A stretch of 11,457 bases of DNA, taken from positions 1 to 11,457 of the forward strand of contig JAGARL010000220.1 of the NCBI GenBank assembly GCA_017622255.1, given 5' to 3'. The notes beneath the pieces are model-generated. The model was not told the origin of the DNA. It made no database searches and saw only the letters and a program-made list of their open reading frames with translations. The stretch's first letter is position 1; each line of letters starts with the position of its first letter. The DNA comes from Methanocorpusculum sp. Its GTDB lineage: Archaea > Halobacteriota > Methanomicrobia > Methanomicrobiales > Methanocorpusculaceae. Position numbers and translations under genes: made by a program. This document shows, one piece after another, positions 1 through 4,850 of the stretch.

Positions 1-31
1 CTACCTGCTGTTTGAATATCTCCTCCCGTAA
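1..31 (+). CDS. secE: Protein translocase subunit SecE/Sec61-gamma, C-terminal end (partial)
   Basis: An open frame entering from the left edge encodes Y-L-L-F-E-Y-L-L-P and stops at TAA (29-31). A hydrophobic tail of this kind is how archaeal SecE (Sss1/Sec61-gamma), the single-span subunit of the Sec translocon, usually ends. Only nine residues are visible, so the call rests mainly on context: secE sits directly before spt5 in most archaeal genomes, and here the stop is only 7 nt before the spt5 ATG, implying co-transcription. The peptide alone would not be diagnostic. Confidence 0.6.
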   Translation, partial: YLLFEYLLP

Positions 32-38
32 CCGAAAC

Positions 39-515
39 ATGACCGCCTCAGAGTTTGGAAACCACTACTATATCATCAAGACGACCAACAAGCACGAGAG
101 AACCGTTGCAGACAACATCCGTGAGGCTATCGAAAACGAGATGACGGATGTTGTAGTCACCTCCGTCATCGTTCCGGAAGACATCAAAGGCTACGTGTTT
201 GTTGAGAGTCCTGAAGAGCACGCAAGAATTGAGGAGCTTGTCGAAACAATCGCACATGCAAGGGTTGTACTCAAAAGCGAGACCTCAATGGAAGAAATTA
301 AGCACTTCCTTGTCCCGAAGCCGGTTGTCTCCGGTATTGACGAGGGTACTATCGTTGAACTTATCGCGGGACCGTTCAAGGGTGAGAAGGCTGTCGTCAA
401 GCGCGTTGACCACACCAAAGAGGAAATCACTGTTGAACTGTACGAATCCATTGTCCCAATCCCGATTACTGTCCGCGGAGACAATGTCCGCGTAATCGAT
501 AAAAACCAGGAGTAA
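39..515 (+). CDS. spt5: Transcription elongation factor Spt5 (archaeal NusG)
   Basis: The product has 158 residues, the usual size of archaeal Spt5. Residues about 8-85 form the NGN domain (starting YYIIKTTNKHERTVADNI), which binds Spt4 and bridges the RNA polymerase clamp. Residues about 100-155 form a KOW domain (GTIVELIAGPFKGEKAVV core), the part that contacts nascent RNA and the ribosome. It acts as a processivity factor and couples transcription with translation. I chose ATG at 39 because it begins just after the secE stop and leaves a standard N-terminus; the TTG at 12 would overlap secE and add nine unrelated residues. No clear Shine-Dalgarno precedes it, so translation is probably coupled to secE. 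Confidence 0.95.
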   Translation: MTASEFGNHYYIIKTTNKHERTVADNIREAIENEMTDVVVTSVIVPEDIKGYVFVESPEEHARIEELVETIAHARVVLKSETSMEEIKHFLVPKPVVSGIDEGTIVELIAGPFKGEKAVVKRVDHTKEEITVELYESIVPIPITVRGDNVRVIDKNQE

Positions 516-522
516 AACTCCT
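508..522 (+). terminator. Short hairpin over the spt5 stop codon
   Basis: AGGAGT (508-513) can pair with ACTCCT (517-522) around an AAA loop, overlapping the spt5 TAA, and a T-rich stretch follows (523-536). It could be a weak terminator or attenuator, or it could sequester the GGAG that otherwise lies about 25 nt before the next ATG. The stem is only 6 bp, so chance is possible. Confidence 0.25.
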
Positions 523-536
523 ATCCTTTAATTTTA

Positions 537-857
537 ATGCTCGCATATATTGTCTGGGCACTTTGCGGCTGCATCTTTTTTGCGTTAGGCATCTCTGCTT
601 TTGTTTCAAAGAAGCCGGTCGGCTTTTACGCAAACATCAAAGAGCCGCCAAAGGTAACAGACGTCCGCGCATACAATCGCGCGGTTGGAACTCTCTGGAC
701 TGTATGCGGAGCAGTATTCATCCTGCTCGGCCTTCCACTTCTTGCAGGGCAGAACTCACCGCTTGTGTTAATCAGCATTTTCGGCGTTGTTTTCGAATGT
801 ATCGCCCTTATCGCAGTTTATGTCTGTATTGAACAAAAATACAGAGGGCGTCACTAA
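537..857 (+). CDS. Small three-helix membrane protein of unknown function
   Basis: A 106-residue protein with three predicted membrane helices at about 2-22, 50-70 and 75-97. The loop after helix 1 holds KKPVGFYANI and a DVRAYNRAVGTLW segment; helix 3 follows the motif GQNSPL. From memory this pattern (W/F-A-N, then K/R-x-Y-N-R-A-V-G-x-L-W, then GLPLL-x-GQNSP) recurs in small uncharacterised membrane proteins of gut Clostridia and is reminiscent of DUF3784/SdpI-like proteins, but I cannot confirm family membership. The start is the ATG 21 nt after the spt5 stop. No Shine-Dalgarno is adjacent. It interrupts the normally contiguous spt5-rpl11 pair, which together with the bacterial look suggests acquisition by transfer. 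No function can be assigned. Confidence 0.8.
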   Translation: MLAYIVWALCGCIFFALGISAFVSKKPVGFYANIKEPPKVTDVRAYNRAVGTLWTVCGAVFILLGLPLLAGQNSPLVLISIFGVVFECIALIAVYVCIEQKYRGRH

Positions 858-940
858 CCTAAAGTATCTCCCGCGCGAAGGCACATGCGATGTCCTGCAG
901 GATGGAATTTCGAGGGTGCTGACCCATCAAACAGACATTA

Positions 941-1018
941 CCTTTATGTTCTCAGACGTCGACCTATATTGACCAATGTGAGCAGACGCTAGTCTGCGAC
1001 AGCATACGGTGATACACA
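941..1018 (+). promoter_or_regulatory. rpl11 promoter and leader with hairpin and Shine-Dalgarno
   Basis: This is the informative part of the 161-nt gap at 858-1018. Two TATA-like candidates are present, CTTTATG near 942-948 and CCTATATT at 963-970; either would give a short leader. A perfect hairpin, GCAGAC (982-987) with GTCTGC (992-997) around GCTA, stands just before the Shine-Dalgarno GGTGA (1009-1013), which is 5 nt before the ATG. The hairpin could tune ribosome access or protect the 5' end. The remainder (858-940) shows only a 10-bp palindrome TCCTGCAGGA and no gene. Confidence 0.45.
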
Positions 1019-1492
1019 ATGGCAGAAACTGTCGAGGTCTTAGTACCTGGAGGCAGAGCAACTGCCGGACCGCCACTCGGTCCAGCACTGGGTCCACTTG
1101 GTATTAACGTTAAAGCAGTCGTTGATGACATCAACAAGAAGACTGCAGAGTTCAACGGTATGTCCGTCCCTGTTCAGGTGCACGTTGACGACAAGAAGAA
1201 CGTAACGTTAACTGTTGGTATTCCGCCGACAACTGCACTCGTTATGAAGGAAGCAGGTGTCGAGAAGGGTTCCGGCAACCCGAACACCCAGGCAGTTGGC
1301 AATCTGCCGCTTGAAGCTGTCATTCGCATTGCAAAGATGAAGATGGAAAGCATGCTCTCCTACGAGCTCAAAGAAGCCGTCAAGGAAGTTATGGGAACCT
1401 GTGTTTCCGTTGGTGTTACCATCGAAGGCAAGACTGCCAAACAGGCAATTGCCGCCGTCAATGCAGGCGAGTGGGACGCACAGCTTGCATAA
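1019..1492 (+). CDS. rpl11: 50S ribosomal protein L11 (uL11)
   Basis: 157 residues, matching archaeal L11. The N-terminal domain (about 1-70) has the glycine- and proline-rich signature GGRATAGPPLGPALGPLGIN; the C-terminal domain (about 71-140), starting near PPTTALVMKEAG, binds the GTPase-associated centre of 23S rRNA (helices 43-44) at the base of the L12 stalk. It helps elongation factors activate GTP hydrolysis. It is the first gene of a co-directional stalk cluster (L11-L1-L10-L12) and has its own leader and Shine-Dalgarno 5 nt before the ATG. The 123-nt gap to rpl1 is large for this cluster and holds regulatory RNA structure. Confidence 0.97.
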   Translation: MAETVEVLVPGGRATAGPPLGPALGPLGINVKAVVDDINKKTAEFNGMSVPVQVHVDDKKNVTLTVGIPPTTALVMKEAGVEKGSGNPNTQAVGNLPLEAVIRIAKMKMESMLSYELKEAVKEVMGTCVSVGVTIEGKTAKQAIAAVNAGEWDAQLA

Positions 1493-1517
1493 AGCTGTCC
1501 TCAGCCTTCAACGGGTA

Positions 1518-1533
1518 GCGTGGGAAACCACGT
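1518..1533 (+). other. GAAA-tetraloop hairpin in the rpl11-rpl1 spacer
   Basis: CGTGG (1519-1523) and CCACG (1528-1532) pair perfectly around a GAAA tetraloop, and G1518/T1533 add a wobble pair; an A-rich stretch follows. GNRA loops make such hairpins very stable. It lies upstream of the L1 operator and could be an RNA processing boundary, a 3'-end protector for an L11-only mRNA, or a docking partner in a larger fold. No function is demonstrated by the sequence itself. Confidence 0.5.
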
Positions 1534-1561
1534 AAAAATGTACAGTAGTAGAGAACAAAAG

Positions 1562-1607
1562 CCATAGGAGATTGGGGCAAGAACCTCAGTCGAAATACTA
1601 TGGGAGG
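1562..1607 (+). promoter_or_regulatory. L1 autoregulatory RNA operator mimicking the 23S rRNA L1 site
   Basis: The spacer folds into an outer stem CCATAG (1562-1567) with CTATGG (1598-1603), an asymmetric internal loop GAG (1568-1570) opposite CGAAATA (1591-1597), and an inner 7-bp stem (1571-1577 with 1584-1590, two G-U pairs) closed by CAAGAA. The combination 5' GGAG facing 3' GAAATAC, with G-C closing the loop, is the core of the L1-binding site in 23S rRNA helices 76-77 as I recall it (GGUGGGAG opposite UGAAAUACCACC). The outer stem runs into the rpl1 Shine-Dalgarno GGAGG (1603-1607), so L1 bound here should block initiation. Autogenous control by L1 is established in E. coli and Methanococcus; in Methanococcus the site lies inside the L1 coding region instead. 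Confidence 0.85.
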
Positions 1608-1615
1608 CTTCATCA

Positions 1616-2257
1616 ATGGTTGAAAGAACCCAAATCACAGAAGCTGTTACGGCAGCACTTGAGGCAGCTCCAAAGCGCAACTTCCAGGAGAGCGTGGACA
1701 TCACGATTAACCTGAAGCACGTCGATATGAGCCAGCCGAAAAACCGTATTGATGAGACGATTCTTCTGCCACAGGCAATTGGCGTCAAAAAGATCGCCGT
1801 CCTCGGTAAAGGAGATATCGTATCCCAGGCTCGCAACGCAGGTGTCGATTTAATTATGGGCCCTGAAGAGATCGAGCGTCTGGGCGGCGCACCGCGTGAA
1901 GCACGCAAGATGGCCGACTCCTACGATTTCTTCCTTGCAGAGACTGCGGTTATGCCGCTTGTTGGTCGCTGGCTCGGTCAGAGACTCGGTCCCCGCGGAA
2001 AAATGCCGCAGCCGATCCCGCCGCAGCAGGACATCACTCCGATTGTCGAGCGTTTAAGAAACTCCGTCCGCGTCCGTTCCAAGGACAGACTCAACATGTC
2101 TGTTAAGATCGGAACCACTGCAATGTCTGCAGAGGACGTTTCTGAGAACTTAGACGCCGTCTTAAAGAGAGTTCTCGGAAGACTCGAGAACGGTGAAATG
2201 AACATCCGTTCCGTCTACGTCAAAACCACCATGGGTCCAGCAGTGAAGGTGATGTAA
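1616..2257 (+). CDS. rpl1: 50S ribosomal protein L1 (uL1)
   Basis: 213 residues, the normal archaeal length. Signature segments run in order: KRNFQESVDITINLKHVDM near residues 20-40, LGRWLGQRLGPRGKMPQP-type signature (VGRWLGQRLGPRGKMP, about 115-130), and a C-terminus TMGPAVKV. L1 forms the mobile stalk at the E site of the 50S subunit and in this cluster doubles as translational repressor. The start at 1616 is fixed by GGAGG at 1603-1607, 8 nt upstream. A structured operator immediately precedes it. The coding sequence carries the Shine-Dalgarno of rpl10 in its last codons (GGTGAT, 2249-2254), with 2 nt between stop and next ATG, so L10 translation should follow L1 control. Confidence 0.97.
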   Translation: MVERTQITEAVTAALEAAPKRNFQESVDITINLKHVDMSQPKNRIDETILLPQAIGVKKIAVLGKGDIVSQARNAGVDLIMGPEEIERLGGAPREARKMADSYDFFLAETAVMPLVGRWLGQRLGPRGKMPQPIPPQQDITPIVERLRNSVRVRSKDRLNMSVKIGTTAMSAEDVSENLDAVLKRVLGRLENGEMNIRSVYVKTTMGPAVKVM

Positions 2258-2259
2258 AG

Positions 2260-3105
2260 ATGGCAATCTATACCCACAACCTTCCGGCATGGAAACGTGA
2301 AGAAGTTGAGCAGATTAAAGAACTCGCAGAGTCTCATGAACTCGTTGGACTGGTTAACATTTACGGTATCCCCGCAAAGCAGTTCCAGCAGATCAGAAGA
2401 AACCTTCGCGGAAAAGCACTTGTCAAGGTTGCAAGAAACACTCTTGTTTCTCACGCATTCAACGAGATGGGTGGACACTTCGTTGACTTAAACGACAAAG
2501 TCAGCGAGCACAGCTCCCTTATCTTCGCAGACGGCAACCCGTTCAAGCTCTACAAGTCTCTTGCAGAGAACCAGACCAAGCGCGCCGCAAAGGCAGGCGA
2601 GATTACCCCTGAAGATATCGTTGTCTCCGCAGGTCCGACCAGCTTCAAGCCGGGACCGATCGTCGGAGAACTGCAGCAGGCAGGCATCCCGGCAGCAATC
2701 GACGGTGGAAAGGTCAAGATTAAGGAGACCAAGACCGTTGTCAAGGCTGGAGAAGCTGTAAACGCAAAGCAGGCAGACGTCCTCGCAAAGCTTGACATCA
2801 AGCCGATGCCGGTCGGTCTTTCCCTCGTTGCAGTCTGCTACGAAGGCGACATCTATCTGCCCGACGTTCTCGCAATTGACGACGAGGCATACAAGGCACA
2901 GATCACTCTTGCAGCAACTCAGGCATTCAACCTGGCAGTCAACGCAGCAGTTCCGACCGCATCCACTGCAGTCACTGAGGCTCAGATCGCTAAGGCAGTC
3001 CGTGAGGCAAGAAACCTCGGTGTTGAAGCTCCGATTTACGAGAAGGGCGTCATCGAGATGATCATCAGCAAGGCATACAGACAAGCAAATGCCCTTAAGG
3101 CATAA
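2260..3105 (+). CDS. rpl10: 50S ribosomal protein L10 (uL10, archaeal P0), tail-less form
   Basis: 281 residues. An N-terminal rRNA-binding domain (about 1-110; VNIYGIPAKQFQQIRRNLRG) is followed by the archaeal/eukaryotic P0 insertion domain (about 110-180; AGPTSFKPGPIVGELQQAGIPAAIDGGK begins it) and the helical spine that anchors L12 dimers (about 215-281; AFNLAVNAAVPT). Archaeal P0 proteins commonly continue into an alanine-rich, acidic tail ending GLGALFG, as L12 does; this protein stops at NALKA right after the spine, with no tail and no frameshift that I can see. Recruitment of elongation factors would then depend on the L12 tails alone. Start ATG is 2 nt after the rpl1 stop with GGTGAT 5 nt upstream. 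Confidence 0.95.
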   Translation: MAIYTHNLPAWKREEVEQIKELAESHELVGLVNIYGIPAKQFQQIRRNLRGKALVKVARNTLVSHAFNEMGGHFVDLNDKVSEHSSLIFADGNPFKLYKSLAENQTKRAAKAGEITPEDIVVSAGPTSFKPGPIVGELQQAGIPAAIDGGKVKIKETKTVVKAGEAVNAKQADVLAKLDIKPMPVGLSLVAVCYEGDIYLPDVLAIDDEAYKAQITLAATQAFNLAVNAAVPTASTAVTEAQIAKAVREARNLGVEAPIYEKGVIEMIISKAYRQANALKA

Positions 3106-3136
3106 TTATTACAACAACAAAATAAGGTGAAATAAA
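3106..3136 (+). promoter_or_regulatory. A-rich leader and Shine-Dalgarno of rpl12
   Basis: The 31-nt spacer is A-rich and contains little that can pair, with AGGTGA at 3125-3130 placed 6 nt before the ATG. An unstructured leader with a good Shine-Dalgarno would suit high translation of L12, which is needed in several copies per ribosome; that link is inference. Confidence 0.55.
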
Positions 3137-3445
3137 ATGGAGTACATTTACGCAGCTCTGTTAGTTCACTCCGCAGGAAACACTGTGGATGAAGAATCGG
3201 TTAAGGCAGTTCTCTCTGCCGCAGGTATCGCAGTCGACGACTCCCGTGTCAAAGCATTAATTGCAGCACTCGAGGGAGTTGACATCGAGGAAGCAATCTC
3301 CAAGGCAGCAGCAGCACCAGTTGCAGTTGCAGCAGCAGCACCGGCAGCAGCAGAAGCAGCAGCAGAAGCAGCACCGGCAGAAGAGGAGAACAAGGAAGAG
3401 GAAGAAGAGAACGCCATGGCAGGCCTTGGCGCACTCTTCGGATAA
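3137..3445 (+). CDS. rpl12: 50S ribosomal protein L12 (archaeal P1, bL12-analogue)
   Basis: 102 residues, typical for archaeal P1. Residues 1-57 form the helical dimerisation domain ([20 protein letters not shown] start, DIEEAISKA end) that docks on the L10 spine. Residues about 58-82 are an alanine/proline hinge, followed by a glutamate- and lysine-rich segment and the hallmark GLGALFG tail (96-102) that binds the GTPase domains of elongation and initiation factors. It is the last gene of the stalk cluster. The repetitive GCAGCA run in the hinge is ordinary for the family and not a separate repeat element. Confidence 0.97.
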   Translation: MEYIYAALLVHSAGNTVDEESVKAVLSAAGIAVDDSRVKALIAALEGVDIEEAISKAAAAPVAVAAAAPAAAEAAAEAAPAEEENKEEEEENAMAGLGALFG

Positions 3446-3466
3446 ATCCTTATCCACCCTTTTATT
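3446..3466 (+). terminator. Pyrimidine/T-rich terminator after rpl12
   Basis: Directly after the stop lie CCTTATCC and CCCTTTTATT (about 3456-3465). T-rich tracts without a hairpin are the usual archaeal termination signal, and this is the end of the cluster before a convergent gene. The tract is short, so read-through into the hairpin further on is possible. Confidence 0.4.
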
Positions 3467-3490
3467 CGCCCAGATGCCCGCGACGGACGA

Positions 3491-3536
3491 GAGTTTACTC
3501 GAGTCATGAGCAAGGCACGAAAGTGACTTGCGACTC
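3491..3536 (+). other. Strong multi-part hairpin downstream of rpl12 (possible ncRNA or 3'UTR element)
   Basis: GAGTC (3501-3505) pairs with GACTC (3532-3536); after an ATGA bulge, GCAAG (3510-3514) pairs with CTTGC (3527-3531); then a G/A mismatch and CAC (3516-3518) with GTG (3523-3525) close a GAAA tetraloop. That is 13 Watson-Crick pairs in 36 nt. Just upstream GAGT-TT-ACTC (3491-3500) can form its own stem, and ACTC can instead pair with the adjacent GAGT, so two folds compete. A C/T-rich stretch with two CGCTCG copies (3545-3558) follows. I recognise no known RNA family. Confidence 0.5.
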
Positions 3537-3582
3537 TTAGGTGCGCTCGCTTTCGCTCGACCCCAAGAAAATCTCTTTTGTA

Positions 3583-3606
3583 AATTTTAAAATTGTAAAA
3601 AAAAAG
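3583..3606 (-). terminator. Poly-T terminator of the 3607-4194 gene
   Basis: Read on the minus strand, the stop codon is followed after one base by nine consecutive T residues (3605 to 3597) and then the palindrome AATTTTAAAATT (3583-3594). This is a clear archaeal oligo-T terminator; its A/T palindrome may also stop transcripts arriving from rpl12. Confidence 0.65.
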
Positions 3607-4194
3607 TTAGGCTAATGGTTTTGAAGAAACCGTTGCGTCTGCAAGCCGTCTCATGGTTGAAATCTCCTCGTTTGCCTCGCGGTTTAAGTAGAGATAGAAC
3701 TCTGCAGGAGTCCATAATGCAACCCATCCGATAACCGTCAGACTCTGACCGAAAGCATAGACGATTGGATTGTTTACAAAGTTTGTCAGAACCACAGAAA
3801 GGGCAACGCAGATGATAACAAAAAGCAGGCCGCGAACCAGATTCCGCCGCGCCTTTTTGTGTGCCATCCGGTGTTTGTGTTCTAAGATATCAACCTGGCG
3901 GGAAAAGTATGCAGAGACCGATTTTTCCATGCGGGACTTCAGTTCCGCATTCTGATAGAGCGACTCTTCCAGATATAAGGCAACATGCACATGCTCTTTG
4001 GGGTTTTTCATCTCCTCTGCGGTATCGACCAGATACTCAACCGTTGCCGGGTTGAGGTCCTTTTCCAAATCCGGGCTTGGGTCAAGCATCTGATAAAACT
4101 GACCGAGGGCACTGATGCGGACTTCGATGGTCTGCTGTTCTCCGTCATCTACCAGACAGCAAAGATTCCCTCGCGTGGACTGTTCCTCACTCAT
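3607..4194 (-). CDS. Two-helix membrane protein of unknown function
   Basis: 195 residues. The first ~115 residues are soluble and charged, with a predicted helical stretch from about 70 to 118 ending in a lysine/arginine-rich patch (HKHRMAHKKARRN). Two membrane helices follow at about 119-139 and 143-168, joined by a very short loop, and a ~25-residue polar tail. The second helix includes QSLTVIGWVALWTPAEFYLY; a similar GWVALW-R/T-P-x-E pattern is, from memory, shared by uncharacterised proteins across prokaryotes, so this is a real conserved family rather than a spurious frame. The start ATG has no good Shine-Dalgarno but has a TATA-like box about 34 nt upstream. I do not recognise a function. 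Confidence 0.8.
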   Translation of the reverse strand: MSEEQSTRGNLCCLVDDGEQQTIEVRISALGQFYQMLDPSPDLEKDLNPATVEYLVDTAEEMKNPKEHVHVALYLEESLYQNAELKSRMEKSVSAYFSRQVDILEHKHRMAHKKARRNLVRGLLFVIICVALSVVLTNFVNNPIVYAFGQSLTVIGWVALWTPAEFYLYLNREANEEISTMRRLADATVSSKPLA

Positions 4195-4222
4195 AATTCC
4201 TTATAGGTTGCAAAAAAGAGAA

Positions 4223-4232
4223 GATAAATATT
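4223..4232 (-). promoter_or_regulatory. TATA-like box of the 3607-4194 gene
   Basis: Minus-strand ATATTTATC is centred about 34 nt before the ATG at 4194, which would give a leader of only a few bases. It sits in the 165-nt divergent intergenic region 4195-4359. Confidence 0.45.
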
Positions 4233-4271
4233 CGTACCAATAGAGAAATACCGCATTGAGAAATACTCATT

Positions 4272-4281
4272 ACACCGGTGT
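4272..4281. promoter_or_regulatory. 10-bp palindrome in a divergent promoter region
   Basis: ACACCGGTGT is a perfect palindrome lying roughly midway between the start codons of two divergent genes. It could be an operator for a dimeric regulator; nothing else supports this, and a 10-bp palindrome can occur by chance. Confidence 0.25.
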
Positions 4282-4318
4282 TTCTTCCCCGGAGTTATAG
4301 AGATTCGGTGCGGATTTT

Positions 4319-4338
4319 TGCTCAATATCTTTATTACT
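4319..4338 (+). promoter_or_regulatory. Promoter of the 4360-4764 gene with a TGCTCAAT box
   Basis: TGCTCAAT (4319-4326) is followed by ATCTTTATTA, a TATA-like element about 25-30 nt before the ATG at 4360. The 8-mer ends 33 nt before the start codon. The same 8-mer, followed by TCCTTT, occurs 34 and 32 nt before the starts of the genes at 10277 and 10898, where it forms the end of a 110-nt repeat. It may be the BRE-side part of a shared promoter. Confidence 0.5.
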
Positions 4339-4359
4339 TATCAGCGTTAATTCTCTCTC

Positions 4360-4764
4360 ATGAAAAAGCTCCTCTGTCTTACGGCAGGGCTTTTCGTCCT
4401 GCTGTGCATCGCATCCCCTGTCAGCGCATCCATCTATTCTGCCGAATCCAGATACTTTGGTCCCGGTTATGAGGTGTCCATGAATACAGACACGCGAATG
4501 AGTTACTGGATTGTTTGGAACTCGCAGGATGAAGCAAAAGCGCTTGACATCCCGTTTGACGAGATACAGAATGTGGAACTGTTCAAAGATGCAGTTGATA
4601 ATTGTTATCGTGCTGAAAATGATTCCATCATCGCCAAGTCACGGATGTGGTCAAACATCTTGAACATCTTCGCGATTTTCCGCTACATGGATTTGAGAGA
4701 CGCCGCGCTGGATGAAGCAGCATACTATGCAGAACAGGCAGATGTACTCTTTGAACATCTGTAA
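4360..4764 (+). CDS. Small secreted protein of unknown function
   Basis: 134 residues with a Sec signal peptide: basic MKK, hydrophobic core to about residue 19, and a probable cleavage after VSA (residue 23) giving a mature N-terminus SIYSAESRYF. There is no lipobox cysteine at the cleavage site. The mature ~110 residues are mostly acidic and helical in character, with no membrane span after the signal peptide. No Shine-Dalgarno is near the ATG; a TATA-like box fits a leaderless or near-leaderless mRNA. It diverges from the 3607-4194 gene and converges on hypF. A T6 tract and a partial copy of the intergenic repeat follow the stop. I do not recognise the family. Confidence 0.75.
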   Translation: MKKLLCLTAGLFVLLCIASPVSASIYSAESRYFGPGYEVSMNTDTRMSYWIVWNSQDEAKALDIPFDEIQNVELFKDAVDNCYRAENDSIIAKSRMWSNILNIFAIFRYMDLRDAALDEAAYYAEQADVLFEHL

Positions 4765-4775
4765 CTTCTTTTTTG
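4765..4775 (+). terminator. T-rich terminator after the 4360-4764 gene
   Basis: CTTCTTTTTTG begins immediately after the stop codon, with six T residues at 4769-4774, matching the oligo-T type of archaeal terminator. Confidence 0.55.
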
Positions 4776-4779
4776 AAAG

Positions 4780-4814
4780 CCGCAATTATTTGCTCAACGC
4801 CCGTATGCCTGCGA
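4780..4814 (+). repeat. Partial copy of the 110-nt intergenic repeat
   Basis: This 35-nt stretch matches the start of the repeat copy at 10925-11034 (read on its minus strand) at 31 of 35 positions, including TTGCTCAACGCC and TATGCC. It follows the 3' end of a secreted-protein gene in the same relative orientation as the full copies follow lipoprotein genes. Similarity ends after GCGA. The rest of the 86-nt gap to hypF shows no further feature. Confidence 0.7.
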
Positions 4815-4850
4815 TGCGAACTACTATGGTACTGTCTGTATCCGCTGTTT

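Noticed and set aside
12..38. Spt5 start at TTG 12
   Set aside because: It would overlap the secE end and add residues outside the family alignment; ATG at 39 fits both family length and spacing.
858..1018. A tRNA or small protein gene in the gap before rpl11
   Set aside because: No cloverleaf arms or CCA-proximal stem were seen, and the only open frame there is an out-of-frame continuation from the membrane gene.
1640..1690. L1 operator inside the L1 coding sequence as in Methanococcus
   Set aside because: The homologous codons do not show the GGAG/GAAA internal loop between good stems, whereas the upstream spacer does.
3300..3410. GCAGCA-rich tract as a tandem repeat or mobile sequence
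   Set aside because: It encodes the alanine hinge and acidic tail typical of archaeal L12; shadow frames of poly-Q or poly-L in this region are artefacts.
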